A DNA stretch of 64,000 nt from the NCBI GenBank assembly GCA_020912385.1, contig CP087217.1:1302001-1366000 (forward strand). The letters run 5' to 3'. Source of the DNA: Neofusicoccum parvum. Taxonomy: Eukaryota; Ascomycota; Dothideomycetes; Botryosphaeriales; Botryosphaeriaceae. This document shows positions 56,531 to 64,000 of this stretch, piece by piece (position 1 is the stretch's first letter; every line of letters starts with the position of its first letter). The translations under genes were made by a program, and so were the position numbers. The notes beneath the pieces were generated by a model. It was not told the DNA's origin. It made no database searches and worked only from the letters and a program-made list of their open reading frames with translations.

Positions 56531-58240
56531 ATGACCGCGACCATCGCCGGCAATGTTCCAGGGAACTTTGAGGGCATTCAAAACAACACCAATCCCAAGT
56601 GGTGGCGGGATGCAGGCCTCAGGCGTCTTGTCTTCTGGCAGACCTGCATCTTGGTATCACAGATGACCGTGGGCTACGATGAAAGTGTGACCGGAAGCTT
56701 CCAGGCAATGCAGCCGTGGAAAGATGGTGAAGAAAGCCCCAAACGACTATTTTGAGGCGACTACTAAATTTGTATCAGCTATGGGAAACCCCTCGTCCGA
56801 TGGCGTCGGACTCATCACGGCAATCATCTTCGTCGGCGGCTTCGTTGGCGCTTTCTTTGCTTCTCCACTGGCAGATCGATACGGACGAAGGCCGTCCTTA
56901 GCTTTTGGCTCGTTCCTGTGTATTGTCGGAGCGGCTTTGCAAAGTGCTGCGCAGGACCGCGGCATGTTCATTGGAGGCCGACTCATCATCGGATTCGGCA
57001 TCAGCTTCACCACCTCGGCAGGCCCCAGTCTCTTGAACGAACTGGCGCATCCTCGCATGAGGGGTCAAATAGCGTCAATGGTATGCATGACACCAATTCC
57101 CTCCCGCAAAAGCTCTGACGAGCTGACCATACCCCATAGTTCAACGTCCTCTGGTACGTTGGATCGATCATCGCCTCCTGGCTCACCTTCGGCACCGGCT
57201 ACCTCTCCACCTCCTGGTCCTGGCGCATCCCTTCCCTCGTCCAAGGCGCCCCGGCCCTCTTCGTCCTCATCACCACATTCTTCATGCCCGAATCCCCCCG
57301 CTACCTTCTTTCCCGGGGCCGGACCGCCGAAGCGCTCCACATCCTCTCCACCTACCACGCCAACGGCGCCCCCAACGACCCGCTCGTCACGCACTCCATC
57401 TCCCAAATCACGGCGGCCCTCGCCGTCGAGCGCGCCAGCAAGTCCACCACCTGGCGCCGCACGCTGTCGACGCACCCGAACCGGCGACGACTCGGGATCG
57501 TGGCGGCGGTGGCGATCCTGACGCTGTGGACGGGGCAGTCGGCCATCTCGTACTACTTCTCGCCGATCCTGGCGTCGGTGGGCATCGCGTCGACGGCGCA
57601 GCAGACGGGCATCAACGGCGGCCTGCAGATCTGGAATCTGCTGTGCGCCGCCGCCGGCGCCCTGCTCGCCGACCGCGTCGGCCGCCGCCCGCTCTGGCTC
57701 GCCTCGTTCGGAGGCATGCTGCTCGCAAACGTGCCGCTGACCGTCGCGTCCGCGTGCTACGCCACGCGGGGGAGCGTGGCCGCTGCGTATGTGACGGTCG
57801 TGTGGCTGTTTTTGTATAATGCGGCGTTTAACGTCGCGTGCAACCCGCTGCTGTATGCGTACACGACGGAGATTCTGCCGTATGGGTTGAGGGTGAAGGG
57901 GTTGGCGTTGCAGATTGCCTTGGGGCAGGCCGCGTTGACGGTGAATTCGTATGTGAACCCGATTGCGCTCGACCGCATTGGGTACTGGCTGTTTGTGTTT
58001 TACGCGGGGATGTTGGTGATCGCGGTGGGGGTTGTGTGGCGCTGGTTTCCGGAGACGAAGGGGATGTCGTTGGAGGAGCTGATGGGGCTGTTTGGGGAGG
58101 AGGAGAAGGGGCTGGGAGGGGTGGAGGAGATTGTGGGCGTGGAGTATACGGGGGAGGCGGGGGACGGGGTTGAGGGGGCGGTGGTGGTACCGAAGGGGAA
58201 CGGTAGTGTCAAAGGCACGAGCAAAGGCGAACAAGTCTAA
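56531..58240 (+). CDS. Sugar-porter-type MFS transporter (lactose-permease-like)
   Basis: Three exons rejoin: MTATIAGNVPGNFEGIQNN...QPWKD, AMGNPSSDGVGLITAII...GQIASM and FNVLWYVGSIIASWLTFG onward. Sugar-porter signatures are present: GYDESVTGS, ADRYGRRPSL (motif A), GRLIIGFGISF, PRMRGQIAS, PESPRYLLSRGR, DRVGRRPLW, the Q-S-A-I-S-Y-Y-F/SP helix and PETKGMSLEEL at the end of helix 12. Most fungal relatives import hexoses, disaccharides or related polyols by proton symport in the plasma membrane; substrate specificity is not readable. The Gly/Val-rich acidic tail is unique. The unspliced first frame between 56719 and 56770 runs to a stop, which supports the intron. Confidence 0.9.
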
Positions 58241-58482
58241 GAACGACGCCCGGTGAATTTTGGCAATTTTAGTGATATCATAGCAGATCACAATAGAAAT
58301 AGACAGTTTAAAACGAAATCAGAGGTAGTTGAAGCAGGTGTCACACTGTGATCAAAAGTATCTCATCGAAATCCTTTACGCCAGAGCTGTCTTTCTCTGG
58401 CAATGGTCTCATTTCACTACACTCACAACTACGGCTATAGCATTTACTTTGAGAGGCACGTTCCAACTGGGGACTTTGCTGC

Positions 58483-60901
58483 CTATTCCAGCTCAATATC
58501 CTGATGCCTCCACTGCTGCTCTCTAATGATACACAGAAGATTGCCCTTGTAGATCTTCTGACCATGTCTTTCGAGGATAAAGTCAGTCTCCGTGTCTCGA
58601 AAGTTTCCTTCTGCGAGATACAATTCCAACACACGGCGGTACCGCTGTGGGATATGCAGAACACTTTCCAGAACCAGAAAAAACATGCTTGGAGTATCTA
58701 CAGTGGGCACGAGAAATCCAAAATCTTTCGGTGTCCTCTGGAAAATTTGAATTACGAGAAAATGCTGTCCAGGATATGGCTCATGCTTTTGGAAGAACTC
58801 CGAGTTTTGTAAGTCTTCCGTAATATGGCCAGGGATTTCTTGCTTACTGGCTTGGTTACTCAGTATTTTCATCCGTAAAAGTGTCTCCAATGCTACTTGG
58901 GCCAAGTCTTGCTCTTCCATCGGATGCTCAGTGGAATGCCAGTTGTCCGATAACCTCATGGCTGGCGCAGTCATCTGCAACACTAGCGGTTTCCGCGGAA
59001 TAAAGCGTTCCATATAGCCTGAAACTTCTGATTGGTGGATAAACGCGAGACTCTCGGTAATATAGCCATCGGTGTCATCGTGGAAGTTGTAAGTAGCGTA
59101 ACTCGCGTGAGAGGTGCTTGCCCAACTCCATGACGGAACCAATACTGATCTTTGCTTGGTTGATGATTGGGCGGAATAAATGCAGCTGGAATAAGAGTTT
59201 TCATTTACGCTCCAAGAAAGTCCCAGGACCAAGTCACCCTCCCAAAGGCCTGCCAGGTAGTGGTTTCCTGGCATGCGGTCCTCGAGAGTCTTGGCCAACC
59301 CTGCAATGGCCGGTAACCTATCGGATTCGTTGGACAACCGTCTAGTGCAGTAATGGTTCACGAGACGGTACCAGAGCTGAAGGGCCAATTTCTCGTAAAT
59401 TTCCATTCCGAGACATCCTAGCTGAGAGTCCTGTATTCTGGTCAAAATGTTCCAACGCTCCGACAGTGAAGCAAGGAGTGCTGCCCCAAGGCCGGTGCTG
59501 ACATGATCGAGTAGTCCAGCCCGTTGTTGTAACTCATGATCTTCGTACAATTGGTTTTCCCGCCCGGTACGAGCTAGACAATTCCACGCCATTTGGAGCT
59601 TGTTGAAGCTGATACCACGAGACGACGATAACCGTTCTTGCATCGTCCAGCCACGCGTTACCCATGGATAAATCTTGGGATCGCGGTGGTACGCATCATC
59701 GTTCTCAGCTCCCCAGTCATTGAGTGCGAGGAAAACATTCAAATCGTCTTCTTGGCCAGTATCGTTTGCGTTCGAGTTGCTTGGGCTCCATACCGATGGT
59801 GGCATCAAGTATTGAACTGGACTGATCTCTCGTTCGCCCAAGAATCCTTCAGCAGCAGAGGCCGCTGTTGTTGCAAATAGCGCCACGACCGCATTTTTGT
59901 AAACAGTATTCATACTCCCAGCCTCATGCGTCCAATCATCAACCGAGTCTTGAATGATACACAATGCATCGATCCACAGGTAACGGATTCCCAATTCCCT
60001 TGTTGCATAGATTGCATCTCGGAGGGTCATCGGTAACATGGACATTGGTATCGACTCTTGAAAAGCGGCCAAATTTTCCTGGGTGAGCGTCATGTGTTGA
60101 TGCTTTGTCTGACCCCAGCAATAGCTCAGGACAGCATATTCACCCGCTATATCTCCGGTGACAATCAGCTTTGGATCGTGGTCCTCATCGCCAACGTCGA
60201 TGGCCCGCGATGGTAACCGTCTGTCGGATTCGGAAGGTCCTTTGCACAAATCGTGGTTATCCAGGCAATCCTTTAACCAACTTCGTGCGATTGCCATGCA
60301 TTCCGGTGTTCTGGAGTTCTTGCAGATGTCGCGCGTCCGTATGGTTTGGGCGAAAGGGCTGGATGCGGGCGGCAAGCAATCTAAACGCAATCAATGTATG
60401 GATCTGGCGCGCCGAAGACCGTGACGTACCCCTTCTAAGATAGAATTTGGCGAACCCAAGCGGTATTTCCGGTTGCAAGTCTGCATCTCCCTCGATGTTC
60501 CACAGGGCAACACCGGTGGTCTTTACCGCTTCGTAAAGCGGGAACTGATAATACGGCCCCAAGACGAGAACACATTTGCGCAGGCGCGGTTCTTTCTCCA
60601 ACGTCGCTTTTGCATCATCATACCACCCATATTCCTCCCCACTTGGCCAGCGGAAACTTTCTCCTCGTGCGGTCCATTTCAGGGCGAGAGCCTTGCACAG
60701 CTCGCATCCGTCACTGGTGCGCGCGCATTCGATCAGCTCTTCAAGTCCGTCGTGGTGAGGAACGCAGTCGGAGAAGTCCCATGTCCCGTCGGAGTCGGAG
60801 AAACGGGGCTGCTTTGACTGTCCGAGGGCAACATCCCGGAAGTCCAGCTTTGCGCAAGGGGCGCAGAGCTTTATCTCCACGAAACCATCCCCACCTGACA
60901 T
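58483..60901 (-). CDS. HET-domain protein (heterokaryon incompatibility type)
   Basis: Exons 60901-60430 and 60380-58483 (49-nt intron) give 789 residues. The first 160 residues have a paired-Cys N-terminal module (LCAPCAKLDF, CELCKALALK) seen in many HET proteins. The HET core follows: YAVLSYCWGQTKHQHMTL, MLPMTLRDAIYATRELGIRYLWIDALCIIQDS, VYKNAVVALFATTAA and the late block YPWVTRGWTMQERLSSS. The C-terminal part is a long unassigned helical region with WSWASTSHASY. Family role: HET domains trigger cell death when incompatible strains fuse; most copies are accessory and of unknown partner. It converges on the MFS gene. No NACHT, WD40 or ankyrin domain accompanies it. Confidence 0.92.
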
Positions 60902-62299
60902 GACCCACGACAGTTACTCTTGCCAGGCAACGAGAGGCCTGAGCTGACGAGAGAAGTGAGGGTATTAGTGTTTGGAGAAGGTTGACGCGTGATGAGATGT
61001 CGGAACTCATGAAATGCGGCCCCGCACCCACAACGCGGTCGGGAGAAATAAATAGACGTTGGCACACTATTTTCGGTCCGCCCCCATCTTCATTTGCGGC
61101 ACAACAGCCACCTTACCGAGACTAATCTTGGCAGTAAAAATGACGCGTAGAAAGCGCTACTAAATTACTTTACAACAAAATATAGACGAGATGTCATTGC
61201 ATTAGATTTTCTTTTCCTATAGTATTATAACACGTAGGTAGTTAAAGCATTCATCTAGACGGGATTAATATTCCTCTCACTACATATTTGCGTCCGGATG
61301 AATGCTTCAGCTACCCACGTATTACAATACTATCCGAACCGACCTCGTACGACGACTCAACACCATACCAAGAACTTACCCTACGCGAGCGACAGCGCGC
61401 CTCGCCTTACACATAACGGGTTTAGTTCTAGTCGCACTTTGTTAGCGTTGCTTGGCTAACTTATGACCGGCAGAAAACCACGCACGGCCGCCCGACGGTC
61501 TACCAAGAGAGTCTGTCCGCAGCGCAGGTCTATGGAGACTGCGATGTCATACTATCTCACCAGAGAACCCGGAACACCGCGGCACACACTGGTTAAGACT
61601 GACTGGGGTGACTTGCTGGGATTTCTCTGGTGACTAGGGCATGCGAAAATGGCTAGACACGCAAGAAAGATGGCGTCACGGTTTGGCCCAGTCATGCTCA
61701 TTCCAAAGTGGTTTCGTGCTCTGCCTGATCGGAGTGGATGGGATCAACAAATCCGATGGGCAGATGTTGCCACCCGGACCTGATGAGTTGGGACCTCAAG
61801 TATGGGCCACATATGGCCTTTGCCGAGGCGCTCGATTGATCCTGGCTGGAGAGGAGGTAGTGCTCGGGACGGAATTAAAGACTTTCCGGAGTAAGCCGTG
61901 CTGGCCCGACGGCCTTCGCCGGCACCGTTCGCTGTGACGGTTCGGCTATTGCTACTGCATTAAGCTGGACATGGTAATGAGCATGGTCATGAAGCTCAAG
62001 TTACACATACGCCTACCTTTACACCGCTTGGCATCGTCTCCTCAAGCCGATTCTGCGTTTGAAGCTAGCCTAGTTGGGTAACTCTACTGACTCGATCAAG
62101 ACAGATGAGCCGGAGAACAGACTCAAGATCTCCAACGGCTTACAAATTCCAGCGGACACGCGGGCTTTACCTCTCGGCATGAAGATGTAACTCCGGAGCA
62201 GTCTTTCTAATTTTCCACTACATATAAAATTCAGAGAACACGCTTGGCTTTATCCCCACACCTCCATCCAGTTTGACTGTTAGCAAAGATCGTCTCAAT
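60902..62299. other. 1.4-kb intergenic region containing a MITE; no gene seen
   Basis: This stretch is AT-rich around the MITE, then mixed. Frames beyond 61.4 kb (up to 98 codons) have no resemblance. It holds the promoters of the divergent HET and hydrolase genes. Confidence 0.5.
61215..61349. mobile_element. MITE copy 2 (transition-rich, AT-shifted)
   Basis: The left arm reads tagtattataacacgtaggt then agttaaagcattcatctaga; the right arm reads gcgtccggatgaatgcttca then gctacccacgtattacaata and ends ccgaacccgacctcg-like with tacgacg beyond. Against the copy at 4640 most differences are C to T or G to A, concentrated in the left arm, while the right arm is close. The left outer ggtcggttcgg portion is lost or diverged. 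Confidence 0.75.
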
Positions 62300-63307
62300 A
62301 TGACTACCGCCATGTCCTCAGACCAGTTCCCCCGTCCTCCGTTTGACGAGGAGATCTCCAGCCTCCTGCCACCAATCCCATCTTCTCTCTTCCCAGCCTC
62401 CAGGGACGACGTCCCCCAGCAGCGGCAGTTCTTCGAAGACCTGACGGGCCCAGCCACGCAGGAGATCCTCTCCGACCCCGAGATCACCCACACCGAGCGC
62501 ACCATCCCCGGGCCGGGCGGAGCCATCACGCTCTCCATCTTCGCGCCCGCGCGCCCGGGCGCGGCCAGCGCGCCGGGCCGGCAGCCGTGCGTCTTCCACA
62601 CCCACGGCGGCGGCATGACGGCCGGCAGCCGCTTCGCGGGCGTCGACATGGCGGTGCCGTGGATCAAGCGCCTGGACGCCGTCGCCGTGTCCGTCGAGTA
62701 CCGCCGCCCGCCCGAGCACCCCTTCCCGGCGCCCGTCGAGGACTGCTACGCCGCGCTGCGGTGGGTGGCCGCCCACGCGCCCGAGCTGGGAATAGACCCC
62801 GCCCGCATCCTCGTCGAGGGCCAGTCTGCCGGCGGCGGCTTGGCTGCCGCCACCGCCCTGATGGCGCGGGACCGTGGTGGGCCGCAGCTGTGCGGCCAGC
62901 TCGTCGGCGTCGCTATGCTGGATGACCGCAACGACAGCGTCGCAGCCCGCCAGTTTGCGACTGGCGGCACGTGGAATGCCCGTGCGAACGCTGTCGCGTG
63001 GAACTGTCTCCTGGGCGATGGTGTGGCTGGCGGCCCCGACGTCAGCTGCTACGCTGCGCCGGCGAGGGCGACGGACCTGACGGGCTTGCCGCCGGCGTAC
63101 GTTGATGTGAGCTCCACGGAGCCGTTTCGGGACGAGGGCGTCGCGTATGCGTCGAAGTTGTGGCAGGATGGCGTGCAGGCCGAGTTGCATGTCTGGCCGG
63201 GTGGCCCGCATGGGTTTGACGTGCTCACTCCGACGGCTGAGATCTCGAAGCTGTCTATGCAGACGCGGACCGCGTGGGTTTGCAGGATGTTGCGGGAAAA
63301 AGTCTAG
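62300..63307 (+). CDS. Alpha/beta hydrolase fold-3 (HSL-family) esterase, single exon
   Basis: The ATG at 62300 gives MTTAMSSDQFPRPPFDEEISS, 335 residues without introns. Motifs: oxyanion THGGGM, nucleophile GQSAGGG, SVEYRRPPEHPFPAPVEDCYAALRW, the acid in DVSSTEPFRDEGVAYAS and the His in GGPHGFDVL. This is the HSL family, but a different subtype from the hydrolase at 19334-20518: the acid lies in an S-T-E-P-F-R-D-E-G context, where Glu or the following Asp could serve. No signal peptide. The coding DNA is markedly GC-rich compared with the flanks. Substrate unknown; short-chain esters or lactones are usual for the family. Confidence 0.88.
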   Translation: MTTAMSSDQFPRPPFDEEISSLLPPIPSSLFPASRDDVPQQRQFFEDLTGPATQEILSDPEITHTERTIPGPGGAITLSIFAPARPGAASAPGRQPCVFHTHGGGMTAGSRFAGVDMAVPWIKRLDAVAVSVEYRRPPEHPFPAPVEDCYAALRWVAAHAPELGIDPARILVEGQSAGGGLAAATALMARDRGGPQLCGQLVGVAMLDDRNDSVAARQFATGGTWNARANAVAWNCLLGDGVAGGPDVSCYAAPARATDLTGLPPAYVDVSSTEPFRDEGVAYASKLWQDGVQAELHVWPGGPHGFDVLTPTAEISKLSMQTRTAWVCRMLREKV

Positions 63308-64000
63308 AGTGGGCGTGGATCTGTACAGAGTACACGAGTTTGGGGGCTAGTGTTCGCCATCATTGATGCTATTCCTGCTCGGAGGGTTTCGGAACAATGA
63401 GCGTGGCCCAAGTCAACGATAAAGTTCACTGAGCGAGTTGCCACCTCCATTGGCTTAGCTTATAACACGCTTCTTCCCCTCAAGTTTATCAAACTCCTGT
63501 CGACCTGTGTTGAAAATTGGCGCGGTGCAGAATGTAGTACGATTCTTAGCATGCCGTGTGAGGGGGGGCAGGAGAGGTGCCCGACTTATCCTCAAACACG
63601 GTACTATACCTAATCTAGCAACTAACGTACACGTGATTTCCAACAACCTGGCTTCCGTCATCTCATAGTGATATTTTCAATTCATGTTCGTCATACTTGT
63701 AAAGAGAAGTAAGGTATTATTTGAATTGTTTGGTTGCTGGATATCGTGATTGCGAGAGCTTCAATGGCGTTGATCTGATTGAACTTACACGAGATAACTT
63801 TCTATTCCAAGATATCTTTAGTGACAAGAAGTAGCTATAGCAAGGCTAGAGGCATCGCGTGCAGCAGTGAATCAGAGACGGGGTGCTGAGCCTCGAACAT
63901 GCCTTTCGATAACCTCTATTTCGACTCGAAAAGGATCGGCTAGAAGAAGCAAAGATATTTCGGCTAATACTCAGAAAACCTAATTTTCTCGGACATTTGT
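63308..64000. other. Right edge; no gene seen
   Basis: AT-richer DNA, short frames only. It holds the 3' UTR of the hydrolase and unassigned sequence to the window end. Confidence 0.5.

Noticed and set aside
57065..58291. 408-codon minus-strand frame opposite the sugar porter
   Set aside because: Low-complexity His/Arg/Pro translation, antisense to well-conserved MFS exons.
61641..61937. 98-codon plus-strand frame beside the MITE
   Set aside because: No start context, domain or homologue resemblance.
1..64000. CRISPR arrays, operons, bacterial ribosome binding sites
   Set aside because: None seen; spliceosomal introns and gene content show eukaryotic nuclear DNA.

Overview
This is nuclear DNA of a filamentous ascomycete (Pezizomycotina; a dothideomycete is plausible but not proven). 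The genes are monocistronic and split by short GT-AG introns, mostly about 49-65 nt. They include lineage-typical families: a DUF3435 recombinase, a PTH11-like rhodopsin-fold receptor, a HET-domain protein, a Zn2Cys6 regulator, an ENA-type P-ATPase and a small secreted cysteine protein. Most reading frames in the GC-rich stretches are shadows; the calls below come from spliced reconstructions that rejoin known protein families.

Layout. (1) 1-5.8 kb is accessory: the 5' part of a DUF3435 (Starship-captain-type) tyrosine recombinase gene with C-terminal C2H2-like fingers runs off the left edge. It is followed by an intron-containing tRNA-Ala, repeat-like DNA and a MITE. (2) 5.8-7.6 kb holds the PTH11-like receptor, then a 4.5-kb GC-rich stretch with no recognisable gene. 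(3) 12.2-18.8 kb is a housekeeping block: RFC3, ARPC3, a small unknown protein, an FHA-domain kinase and the 25-residue ribosomal protein eL41. (4) 19.3-29.5 kb holds an HSL-type hydrolase, the ENA-type cation ATPase, RIT1 with an extra C-terminal domain, and a single-pass membrane protein with a bulb-lectin-like domain. (5) 30.5-42.8 kb holds tRNA-His, a CFA/CNMT-like methyltransferase, NDUFB2, BUR1/CDK9, aspartate kinase HOM3 and a large unknown protein. (6) 44.2-50.8 kb holds a secreted 4-Cys protein, RNase III, mitoribosomal mS33, an MFSD10-like transporter and a hotdog thioesterase. (7) 53.1-63.3 kb is accessory: Zn2Cys6 regulator, PhyH dioxygenase, sugar-porter MFS, HET protein, a MITE copy and a second HSL-type hydrolase.

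How they fit together. Several divergent pairs share short intergenic promoters (RFC3/ARPC3, RNase III/mS33, PhyH/MFS). The Zn2Cys6-PhyH-MFS trio (53.1-58.2 kb) is compact and looks like a small catabolic or metabolic module. The most unusual items are the recombinase with a 9-bp direct repeat bracketing a frame-breaking segment beside its probable catalytic tyrosine, a three-copy MITE family with transition-rich divergence, and the tRNA-Ala whose intron carries 10-bp tandem repeats. No CRISPR array, operon or bacterial-type ribosome binding site is present.
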